Shown here piece after piece: positions 1-6,135 of a stretch of DNA of 11,869 nucleotides. How positions within the stretch are numbered: the stretch's first letter is position 1; every line of letters starts with the position of its first letter. The DNA is from Veillonella sp. AM51-8BH (GTDB lineage: Bacteria; Bacillota; Negativicutes; Veillonellales; Veillonellaceae): assembly GCF_003463825.1 (NCBI RefSeq), contig NZ_QSDY01000053.1, positions 1 to 11,869 of the forward strand, given 5' to 3'. Made by a program: the position numbers and the translations under genes. The notes under the pieces were generated by a model, which had not been told where the DNA came from, made no database searches, and worked only from the letters and a program-made list of their open reading frames with translations.

Positions 1-20
1 ATAACCATATACTAATGCCT

Positions 21-78
21 AAAATTAATAAATCATATATCATAATCTAAAAATTAATAAATCATATATCATAATCTA
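21..78. repeat. Two perfect tandem copies of a 29-bp AT-rich unit
   Basis: Positions 21-49 and 50-78 are identical over 29 bases (unit begins AAAATTAATAAATC and ends ATAATCTA). No third copy follows and the sequence diverges at position 79. It lies in non-coding DNA. This is most likely a slippage duplication; the unit is itself AT-rich and contains ATATAT runs. Confidence 0.9.
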
Positions 79-307
79 TTTCCTATTTCATAGAATATAA
101 ACCTAGAGGTCTTTTACAAATTGCCAAGATCCCTTACCAAACAATAAGTAAAAAAGCTTTTCTACCTATCCTAGTATTATGTAGTAGATCGTATACATTC
201 TGTTTTAAAAGAATTTGTTCTCTCTCAAAAAAACCAAACATAGTCCTTCTCTCTTTTATATGATAATTTTATTTTACTAAAATTTTATATTTATATTTAT
301 TATATAT

Positions 308-452
308 CATATTTTGATGGGACGCCTACATAACTACAGTAATAAAAAATGATGCCCTGTACTTGTGTAGCGACATCAGGAACGAGGAGCAAACAAGTAT
401 AGGGCATCATTTTTAATATATTTGTAGTAATGTTATGGGGCATCAAAATATG
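308..452. repeat. Nested inverted-repeat element of about 145 bp (MITE-like or long hairpin)
   Basis: The outer arms are 12-bp perfect inverted repeats (CATATTTTGATG at 308-319, complement at 441-452). The inner arms are 22 bp (345-366 and 393-414) with one difference, G359 opposite T400, which would still pair as G-U in RNA. The inner loop is 26 nt (367-392). The core GATGCCC/GGGCATC occurs at 351-357, 402-408 and 438-444. There is no ORF inside and no target-site duplication is visible at the outer ends. It could be a small non-autonomous mobile element, a bidirectional terminator or a structured RNA; the sequence does not decide. Confidence 0.6.
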
Positions 453-593
453 CCTAAATAAAGATCAAATAAAATTACTCATGTATTCACATATTCATAT
501 CCATATAACCAAAAAGAATATAATTATAAAAGCTAATACTATACTATATTCATCACATTAATTTCTTAAAACTCCTTATTTTTTCTATACTTC

Positions 594-622
594 TAGGGGT
601 ATGGGGTTTATTGACACCCCTA
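594..622. promoter_or_regulatory. G-tract/C-tract inverted repeat overlapping the cbiK -35 box (candidate operator)
   Basis: TAGGGGT at 594-600 is the exact inverted complement of ACCCCTA at 616-622. A second G-tract, GGGGT at 603-607, can pair with ACCCC at 616-620. The right arm overlaps the last base of the -35 hexamer TTGACA (611-616). A further half-site ATACCCCT lies at 708-715, complementary to AGGGGTAT at 595-602. G-tract/C-tract dyads flanked by T/A are typical of CsoR/RcnR-family metal-sensor operators. Assigning such a regulator here is inference; none is encoded in the window. Confidence 0.4.
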
Positions 623-639
623 TTTCCCTTTGTTACGAT
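611..639 (+). promoter_or_regulatory. Sigma-A-type promoter for cbiK and the binding-protein gene
   Basis: A consensus -35 TTGACA (611-616) is followed after 17 nt by TACGAT (634-639), a four-of-six match to TATAAT. Transcription would start near 646, giving a leader of about 100 nt before the cbiK ATG at 746. Confidence 0.6.
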
Positions 640-656
640 TGGCGTAAGGTTATATA

Positions 657-710
657 TATGCAATAAATCTACATTTTTCAATATATTAAAATTATGTAAA
701 TAATTGCATA
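657..710 (+). promoter_or_regulatory. AT-rich hairpin in the cbiK 5' leader
   Basis: TATGCAAT (657-664) and ATTGCATA (703-710) are perfect inverted repeats. Nested inside are TACAT (670-674) and ATGTA (694-698), with small internal loops between. The structure ends 23 bases before the cbiK Shine-Dalgarno. It has no B12-box and does not resemble a cobalamin riboswitch; the AT content makes chance pairing possible. Confidence 0.35.
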
Positions 711-745
711 CCCCTGTAGTTTTAGTTTTGGATAGGAGTATAGAA

Positions 746-1734
746 ATGAAAAAACAATTAGCTTTAGCATCCGCTATTCTAGGTCTTGCAGTATCCTTTG
801 GTGCACCTGTTGTATCTAATGCTGCATATCAATTAAATGAAGAAGTAAAAGATCCTACACCTGCATTAAAAGAGGCCTCTACTATTGGTGTTCGCACACA
901 TGAAACTAAAGAACTTCAAAATCTTCAAAACAAAGATGCTATCGTTGTTATGAGCTTTGGTACAACTTATAAAGAAACTCGTGCTAAAACAATTGATGCT
1001 ACTGTAGCAGCTATTCAAGCAGCTCACCCTAATACTAAAGTAGTAACAGCTTTCACAAGCCACATTATCCGTGACCGTATCCAACAAAAAGAAGGTATTA
1101 CATACCCAACTCCTGAAGAAGCATTAGCCCAATTGAAATCTGAAGGTTACTCTCGCGTAGCTTTGACATCCTTGGATGTTATCCCTGGCATGGAATACAA
1201 CTATGATGTAGCTGTTTATAACCTTTACAAAAACAACTTCAAAAAAATGACATTAGGTACTCCACTTATGTACTGGATGGGTCAAGAAGGCCAAACTGAT
1301 GAAGTTATTCAAACAATTAAGGCTGTACAATCTCAATTCCCTAAAGTAGGCAAAGAAGATGCTGTTCTTATCATGCTCATGGTACTCCAGATCCTGCAAA
1401 TGCTTACTATTCTGTAATTCAAGACCGCATCCATACTCTTGGCTTGAAAAATGTATTTATCTACACAGTAGAAGGTACTCCAAATCTTGAACAAGTTATC
1501 CCTCAATTGAAATTACATGGTATTAAACATGTTACATTGATGCCATTCATGATGGTAGCAGGCGACCATGCAAACAACGACATGGCTGGTAAAGAACCAG
1601 ATTCCCATAAATCCATCCTTGAAAAAGAAGGCTTCAAAGTAGATACTTACCTTCATGGTTTAGGTGAAAACCAAAATATCCGTAACTTATTTGTTGAACG
1701 TGCTAACGAATCTTGGGACGCTTTACAAAAATAA
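746..1734 (+). pseudogene. cbiK: Exported sirohydrochlorin cobaltochelatase CbiK, frameshifted
   Basis: CbiK inserts Co2+ into sirohydrochlorin, the entry step of anaerobic cobalamin synthesis. The start is ATG 746, with AGGAG at 734-738. Residues 1-26 are a signal peptide: two lysines, hydrophobic stretch to about 20, likely cleavage after SNA. The body has the family motif VVMSFGTTYKETR (about 68-80). The reading frame breaks after codon 1373-1375 and continues one frame over from 1376; one extra base there (ATG GCT CAT) gives VLIMAHGTPDPANAYY and a 329-aa protein. Unrepaired, translation stops at 1417. Putative active-site residues in the repaired protein are His212, Glu243 (VEGTP) and His275 (VAGDHANNDM); the break directly precedes His212. 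The downstream part is intact and conserved, so sequencing error or very recent decay is likely. Exported CbiK proteins are known in Desulfovibrio (CbiKP). The binding-protein gene follows after 51 nt. Confidence 0.85.
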
Positions 1735-1785
1735 TCAATCTACAATTTAACTAGTATCGTTATATAACGTACATAGGAGTACATC

Positions 1786-2727
1786 ATGAAAAAATTACTA
1801 CTCTGTAGTCTAGCTTTGGTCATGATCGTACTAGCAATAGCTGGGTGTGGTAAATCCACATCCAGCTCTTCTGCTACTACGAAGGAACTTACCTTTAATG
1901 GTGAAACCTACACTGTACCAAAGGATCCACAACGCATCGCTGTTCTTTCAAACTCCGTATTGTCCATGCTATACGCAGTGGATGGCAAGGCTATCTCCCG
2001 TGCTAGCACAACAGATAAGTTAGCTCCAGATTTAGAGGCATTACCTGCATTGGGTCAAACGGCTAACATCAACATGGAACAATTGTTAGGTTTAAAACCG
2101 GATGTGGTATTGGGTTTGGAAAATCAACATAAAAAATATGAATCCCAATTACAATCTAACAATATTCCAGCCGTACTTTTCAATTACGATGGCATTAAGG
2201 ATAATGTGCCAATGCTAACATTCCTTGGAGAGTTAACCAACCATCAAGATAAGGCTAAATCCGTTATTGCCACCTATGAAAGCAACATTCAAAAGGTAAA
2301 GGATGCTATTAAAAACCAACAACCTGCACATGTTGCTGTATTACGTGCTACCGGTAAAGGTGTGACAGCCGAAACCGACGAAGCAGTAACTGCATCTATG
2401 GTCAAAGAATTAGGTATGACAAATGTTGTAACATCTCACCTAGATGGTACAACTAAGGATAAAACGGTACCTTATTCTCTTGAAACATTAACCGCAGATA
2501 ACCCTGATATTATCTTCGTCGTTACCATGGGTAAAGAAGAAGAAATTACAAAGGCCATGAAGAAAGCTATGACAGATAATCCTGCATGGGCAAATCTTAA
2601 GGCTGTACAAAACAACCGTGTCATTTACTTACCATCTAAACTATTCCTACTTAACCCAGGTCTACAAACACCTGAGGCTATGGCTCGTTTAGTGAAAGAA
2701 GCATATGGCGTCGATGTGACATTTTAA
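1786..2727 (+). CDS. ABC transporter substrate-binding lipoprotein, FecB/BtuF class
   Basis: This 313-aa protein begins with a lipoprotein signal peptide: MKK, a hydrophobic core, then lipobox AIAG-C with Cys21 as the lipidation site, followed by a Ser/Thr-rich linker. The mature part resembles the helical-backbone periplasmic binding proteins that capture cobalamin, haem or ferric siderophores. It shows PQRIAVLSNS near residues 49-58, a segment ending LLGLKPDVVLGLENQ (about 105-119), and a C-terminal VIYLPSKLFLLNPG stretch. AGGAG at 1775-1779 supports ATG 1786. It shares the + strand with cbiK and lacks its own visible promoter, so it is probably co-transcribed. The permease and ATPase it needs are probably the convergent minus-strand pair. 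Substrate cannot be fixed from sequence: corrinoid is favoured by context, haem or another metal chelate remains possible. Confidence 0.85.
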   Translation: MKKLLLCSLALVMIVLAIAGCGKSTSSSSATTKELTFNGETYTVPKDPQRIAVLSNSVLSMLYAVDGKAISRASTTDKLAPDLEALPALGQTANINMEQLLGLKPDVVLGLENQHKKYESQLQSNNIPAVLFNYDGIKDNVPMLTFLGELTNHQDKAKSVIATYESNIQKVKDAIKNQQPAHVAVLRATGKGVTAETDEAVTASMVKELGMTNVVTSHLDGTTKDKTVPYSLETLTADNPDIIFVVTMGKEEEITKAMKKAMTDNPAWANLKAVQNNRVIYLPSKLFLLNPGLQTPEAMARLVKEAYGVDVTF

Positions 2728-2743
2728 CATATCCTAACATACT

Positions 2744-2779
2744 AAAGAGGGCATTCCCCATTTCGGGAATGCCCTCTTT
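2744..2779. terminator. Bidirectional intrinsic terminator between convergent units
   Basis: A perfect 15-bp stem (2744-2758 with 2765-2779) encloses a 6-nt loop. The arms begin AAAGAGGG and end CCCTCTTT, so each strand ends the stem in a short U run. It sits 17 nt after the stop of the binding-protein gene and 19 nt after the stop of the ATPase gene, serving both directions. Confidence 0.9.
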
Positions 2780-2797
2780 CACTTATAGTCTAGCTAT

Positions 2798-3580
2798 CTA
2801 CTCAACTAAACCTTTTACGCGTACATATTGTTTATCATCAAAGGTATCGATTTGTACATCTACGGAAAATACATCTCTAAATAGTTCATCCGATACGATT
2901 TCTTTCGTTTCTCCAGCTGTCACTAAATGACCATCTTTTATAATGGCCATATGATGCGAGTATTGTACGGCTTGCGTCAATTCATGAAGTACCATCAATA
3001 CGGTTAACCCTTGTTCATCATTTAATCGTTTTAACAATTCCATAATTTCCAGTTGATGATTAATATCTAAATATGTCGTTGGTTCGTCTAACACTAATAA
3101 TTTTGGTTGTTGTGCTAACGCCATAGCAATCCATACTCGTTGCCGTTCACCACCAGATAAGGATGGAATTAATTGATTCCGTAAATGATTCGTTTTTGTA
3201 ATTCCTAATGCATAGTCAACGATTTCTCGGTCTTCTTTAGCCGTATTCTTCCACCACATTTGGTATGGATAGCGTCCACAATATACCAATTCTTCTACGG
3301 TCATATCCTTTGGCATATTAGGCACCTGTGGCAGAAACGCCATTTGACGTGCCAATTCATTTTGTGAATACGACTGTAATGGTTTACCTAAAATAGTCAC
3401 ACAGTCACGAGGACTATGAATATATCCAATCATAGACCGTAAGAGTGTACTTTTACCACAACCATTAGGCCCGATTAAAGTCGTTATTTTACCAACAGGG
3501 ACAGATACATTAATGTCATGTAAAATATGACGATCACCGAGAGTGACGGATAACTGGTTTACATCAATAGCCGTATTCAT
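2798..3580 (-). CDS. ABC transporter ATP-binding protein (FecE/FepC/BtuD class)
   Basis: This 260-aa ATPase powers import of a metal chelate or corrinoid at the cytoplasmic membrane. Walker A GPNGCGKST lies at residues 37-45, the Q-loop Gln at 85, the signature LSGGERQ at 141-147, Walker B LLVLDEP at 161-167 with catalytic Glu166, and the switch His at 199. The signature context (GGERQRVWIAMALAQ) and DEPTTYLDINHQLE look more like siderophore-type ATPases (FepC, FecE) than E. coli BtuD, so the substrate should not be taken as B12 on this evidence alone. The start ATG overlaps the last base of the upstream permease stop (TAATG), implying translational coupling. It is the last gene of its transcript and ends just before the shared terminator. 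Confidence 0.9.
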   Translation of the reverse strand: MNTAIDVNQLSVTLGDRHILHDINVSVPVGKITTLIGPNGCGKSTLLRSMIGYIHSPRDCVTILGKPLQSYSQNELARQMAFLPQVPNMPKDMTVEELVYCGRYPYQMWWKNTAKEDREIVDYALGITKTNHLRNQLIPSLSGGERQRVWIAMALAQQPKLLVLDEPTTYLDINHQLEIMELLKRLNDEQGLTVLMVLHELTQAVQYSHHMAIIKDGHLVTAGETKEIVSDELFRDVFSVDVQIDTFDDKQYVRVKGLVE

Positions 3581-4575
3581 TAGTTATCCCTCCTCAACAG
3601 ATATAAGAAGAATGGCGCCCCAAAGAATGCCATGATAATACCAACCGGTACCTCAATTGGGCTCCACATAACACGCCCTACCGTATCACTAACAACGAGG
3701 ACGAGTGCCCCTAATAATGCAGAGCCGGGGAGTAAATACGCATAATCATTACCGATGATAAGTCGTAACATATGCGGTATAACGAGGCCTACGAAACCGA
3801 TTAAGCCCGCAATACTAACGGCACCTGCTGCTAATAGAGCCGCAACAGCAGTCATAATAAACCGCGTTTGTTCTACCTTAAGACCTAACCCCTTTGCTGT
3901 TTCATCACCTAAACTTAAAATCGTAAGACGTTTAGCACCTAAACAGGCAAAAATAAGACCGACTAACGCGTATGGGAACAGAACCTCTACTTGAGGCCAA
4001 CTGCGTGCAGCCAAGCCCCCTACCATCCAAAGTAAGGCTCCTTGCACACGATCTCCATAGAATACAAGTAGTGCAGAAATACCAGAGCCTAAAAAAGCAG
4101 CCACCGCAACACCAGCCAAGATGATACGGCTTGGACGTACACCATTCTTCCAAGCAAGAGCATATACCATCAACGCCGCAGCCATAGCACCTATAAAGGC
4201 GACGAGAGGCACAATATGATCATAGCCAGGGAATAGAATAAATATAATAACACCGGCAAGTCCAGCACCGGAGGAAACGCCAACGATTTGAGGATCTGCT
4301 AAAGGGTTCTTCATAACCGCCTGTAAAATGGCCCCCGATACAGCTAAACAAGCGCCAACTAATGCGGCAACAATATTACGGGGTAAGCGAATATTCCAAA
4401 TGATTTGTGATGCTGTATCTGTTAGCTCACTAGCCCACAATGTGTGCCAAATCTCCGATAGCGACACCGGTGTGGAGCCCCAAATCAGCGAGATAATCAT
4501 ACTAGCCACGACAGCAATAATCAAAATAATAATAACTGATATACGAAAGAGTTTTCGTTCATTCAGAGAGTCCAT
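3580..4575 (-). CDS. ABC transporter permease, FecCD/BtuC family
   Basis: This 331-aa polytopic membrane protein matches the usual length of BtuC-type permeases (about 320-340, some ten helices). Family motifs are RLPRN (63-67), the segment NPLADPQIVG (90-99), GLIGFVGLVIPHMLR (257-271) and EVPVGI near 308-313. ATG 4575 is preferred because AAGGAGAGG lies just upstream. The longer reading frame, beginning at a TTG at 4596, would include that ribosome site within the gene. Its stop shares one base with the ATPase start. A -10 box and a palindrome lie directly upstream, so the pair probably has its own promoter. With the + strand lipoprotein it would form a complete importer. Confidence 0.9.
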   Translation of the reverse strand: MDSLNERKLFRISVIIILIIAVVASMIISLIWGSTPVSLSEIWHTLWASELTDTASQIIWNIRLPRNIVAALVGACLAVSGAILQAVMKNPLADPQIVGVSSGAGLAGVIIFILFPGYDHIVPLVAFIGAMAAALMVYALAWKNGVRPSRIILAGVAVAAFLGSGISALLVFYGDRVQGALLWMVGGLAARSWPQVEVLFPYALVGLIFACLGAKRLTILSLGDETAKGLGLKVEQTRFIMTAVAALLAAGAVSIAGLIGFVGLVIPHMLRLIIGNDYAYLLPGSALLGALVLVVSDTVGRVMWSPIEVPVGIIMAFFGAPFFLYLLRRDN

Positions 4576-4601
4576 AGTAACCTCTCCTTTCACCAATACA
4601 T

Positions 4602-4616
4602 GGTGCTATCAGCACC
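4602..4616 (-). promoter_or_regulatory. Palindrome at the predicted transcription start of the permease-ATPase transcript
   Basis: On the minus strand it reads GGTGCT-GAT-AGCACC: two perfect 6-bp arms around a 3-nt centre. It begins about 4 nt downstream of the TATAAT box, so it covers the likely +1 region and lies upstream of the Shine-Dalgarno. It could be a repressor operator or a short 5' hairpin. Confidence 0.45.
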
Positions 4617-4619
4617 CGT

Positions 4620-4648
4620 ATTATACATATAAACCTCATACTAGATAC
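4620..4648 (-). promoter_or_regulatory. Probable promoter of the permease-ATPase genes
   Basis: A perfect TATAAT (4625 down to 4620 on the minus strand) is directly preceded by TG. The -35 region at 4648-4643 (GTATCT, 17-nt spacing) is a poor match, so the promoter may need an activator. The transcript would start near 4613, about 38 nt before the ATG at 4575. Confidence 0.5.
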
Positions 4649-4653
4649 AGTAA

Positions 4654-4689
4654 AACCCGAACCGCCAGCAGTATGCAACGATTCGGGTT
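4654..4689 (-). terminator. Terminator at the end of the cbi operon
   Basis: Eleven-base arms (4654-4664 and 4679-4689) pair with one mismatch around a 14-nt loop; the outer 8 bp, AACCCGAA/TTCGGGTT, are perfect. It starts 5 nt after the cbiC stop. On the minus strand the stem ends in GGGTTTTACT, a short U run; the + strand side has a better T tract (ACTTTTTATTT), so it may work in both directions. Confidence 0.65.
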
Positions 4690-4694
4690 ACTTT

Positions 4695-5360
4695 TTATTT
4701 AGATTCTTTGCCTTCTACGAAGAGCATATCGTTGCGCTTTACATCTGTGTAAAGCAATGCATTACATACGGATGCTGCAATTGGGCTACCACCCTTGTTA
4801 CCTTTTACAGTGATATAAGGAACTGGGGATACTTCCATCAAATAATCTTTAGATTCCGCAGCGCCAACAAAGCCTACAGGAATACCGATGATAAGAGCTG
4901 GTTTAATACCTTCTTCAAGAGCTAAGCGCAATACTTCGTACAATGCAGTAGGTGCATTGCCGATAGCTACGATTTGGCCTTCTAATTGTTTGCCAAATGT
5001 ACGCATAGCTGCAATGGAACGAGTTACACCCAATTCTTTAGCCATTTTAGCTACGTTTTCATCTTTGATTAAGCAGTGTACTTCGTTACCGCGAATTTTA
5101 AGAGCTGGTTTGGAGATGCCTGTGCGCACCATTTCTACGTCAGTATAAATATCAGCACCATTTTCCAAGGCTTCAATACCTTTTTGAACAGCATCAGGGC
5201 TCATTTTTACAAGTTGAGCGTATTCAACGTCACCAGAAGCATGTACAGTACGGGATACTACGCGTACTTCATCATCTGTTAAACCTAAATCTTTTACATA
5301 ATCGTAAATGATTTGCATACTTTTATCTTCAATCGCTTTAGGATTTTTAACGTAATCCAT
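4695..5360 (-). CDS. cbiC: Cobalt-precorrin-8 methylmutase CbiC
   Basis: CbiC moves the C11 methyl group to C12 of cobalt-precorrin-8, giving cobyrinic acid, the last ring-modifying step of the early pathway. The 221-aa protein has RTVHASGDVEYA (37-48) containing His40, likely the catalytic histidine of this family, then the conserved GADIYTDVEMVRTGI segment and a GIPVGFVGAAESKDYL segment. ATG 5360 is chosen because GGGAGGA sits 5 nt upstream and the protein then starts at the usual point (MDYVKNPKAIE). Frame-open sequence extends further upstream, but only inside cbiJ. The start overlaps the cbiJ end by 14 bases, so coupled translation is likely. It is the last gene of the cbi operon. Confidence 0.93.
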   Translation of the reverse strand: MDYVKNPKAIEDKSMQIIYDYVKDLGLTDDEVRVVSRTVHASGDVEYAQLVKMSPDAVQKGIEALENGADIYTDVEMVRTGISKPALKIRGNEVHCLIKDENVAKMAKELGVTRSIAAMRTFGKQLEGQIVAIGNAPTALYEVLRLALEEGIKPALIIGIPVGFVGAAESKDYLMEVSPVPYITVKGNKGGSPIAASVCNALLYTDVKRNDMLFVEGKESK

Positions 5361-6135
5361 TAGTGTCCTCCCATAATTCGAAAAATTCATCATTCGATGA
5401 TACCACGTGGCTTTCAATCTTAACACGGGGTCTATCGATAACAATAACATGGATACCAAGATCCATGGCTGCTTGTAATTTTGTATCAGCACCACCTACA
5501 AGGCCAGAGTTTTTCATAACTACAACGCTAGCCTTCGTATCGTGGAACATAATACGGTTCATATCGTAAGAAAATGGACCTTGTACTGCAACGATGCGCT
5601 TTGGACTTACATTGAGGTCTTCCATCATTTGTAACACCTCTGCGGTAGGCAAAATACGTGTCCATACTTCACAGTCTTGTAAGGCTTCAGATTTAGCAAA
5701 GATGTGCATTGTCTTACTACCAGTAGTCAAATACACATGGTTATTATTTTCTTTTGCTAATTTGCCAGCAAGGTTAGCTGCTTCTACTTCATCTACTACG
5801 ATATGTAATTTATCATAATTAGGTAATGGTACCTCTTTACGTTCAAACCGAACAAAAGGTATACCTTCGGCCTTTGCTGCATCTTGAGCCGTAGCTGTAA
5901 CAATAGCAGCATACGGATGACTTGCATCAATTAAGAGTCGTACATTGTGCTCTTTAATCAAGTTTTGCATCGCTTCTTGGTCAAGACGGCCCGTATGTAC
6001 GGTAATGCCTTTATGGGCAGCAAGCTCTGCACCATACTGACTAACAACCGTAACAAGCACATCTTCACCAGTTCGTTTTTGGATTTCTACCGCTAAGGTG
6101 CGACCATCCAAAGTGCCGGCAATGACCCAGATCAT
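5347..6135 (-). CDS. cbiJ: Cobalt-precorrin-6A reductase CbiJ
   Basis: CbiJ reduces the macrocycle of cobalt-precorrin-6A to cobalt-precorrin-6B with a nicotinamide cofactor. The 262-aa product is of typical length and opens with the family N-terminus MIWVIAGTLDGRTLA, the glycine-rich turn (AGTLDGR, 6-12). Further family-like segments are LLIDASHPYAA, the stretch VYLTTGSKTM, and the stretch GPFSYDMN. The gene starts within the cbiH stop (ATGA, 4-base overlap) and its end overlaps cbiC by 14 bases. No frameshift is apparent. Confidence 0.92.
   Translation of the reverse strand: MIWVIAGTLDGRTLAVEIQKRTGEDVLVTVVSQYGAELAAHKGITVHTGRLDQEAMQNLIKEHNVRLLIDASHPYAAIVTATAQDAAKAEGIPFVRFERKEVPLPNYDKLHIVVDEVEAANLAGKLAKENNNHVYLTTGSKTMHIFAKSEALQDCEVWTRILPTAEVLQMMEDLNVSPKRIVAVQGPFSYDMNRIMFHDTKASVVVMKNSGLVGGADTKLQAAMDLGIHVIVIDRPRVKIESHVVSSNDEFFELWEDTNGLR

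Larger units (their letters stand above)
1..745. other. AT-rich non-coding region upstream of cbiK
   Basis: No plausible gene is seen in either strand over this stretch. It holds a 29-bp tandem duplication near its left end, a nested inverted-repeat element around 308-452, and the promoter and leader of cbiK from about 594 onward. Between these (roughly 79-307 and 453-593) only strongly AT-biased sequence is seen, without recognisable structure. Confidence 0.75.

Noticed and set aside
594..745. Cobalamin riboswitch before cbiK
   Set aside because: No B12-box, no GCCACTG-like core, and the leader is only about 100 nt and AT-rich. The same check of the spacers at 4576-4694, 11068-11138 and 11634-11869 found none.
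1370..1385. Programmed -1 ribosomal frameshift in cbiK
   Set aside because: The shift needed is -1, but the site TATCATGCT is not a slippery heptamer and no stimulating structure was noticed downstream; a one-base deletion is simpler.
4576..4596. Permease start at TTG 4596
   Set aside because: It would place the Shine-Dalgarno AAGGAGAGG inside the gene; ATG 4575 has ideal spacing to it.
4328..4702. 124-codon open frame on the + strand
   Set aside because: It runs antisense through the permease start, the importer promoter and the cbi terminator; no domain is seen.
5361..5495. Longer CbiC start at 5495
   Set aside because: The extension lies entirely inside cbiJ and is not family-like; ATG 5360 has GGGAGGA upstream and gives the usual N-terminus.
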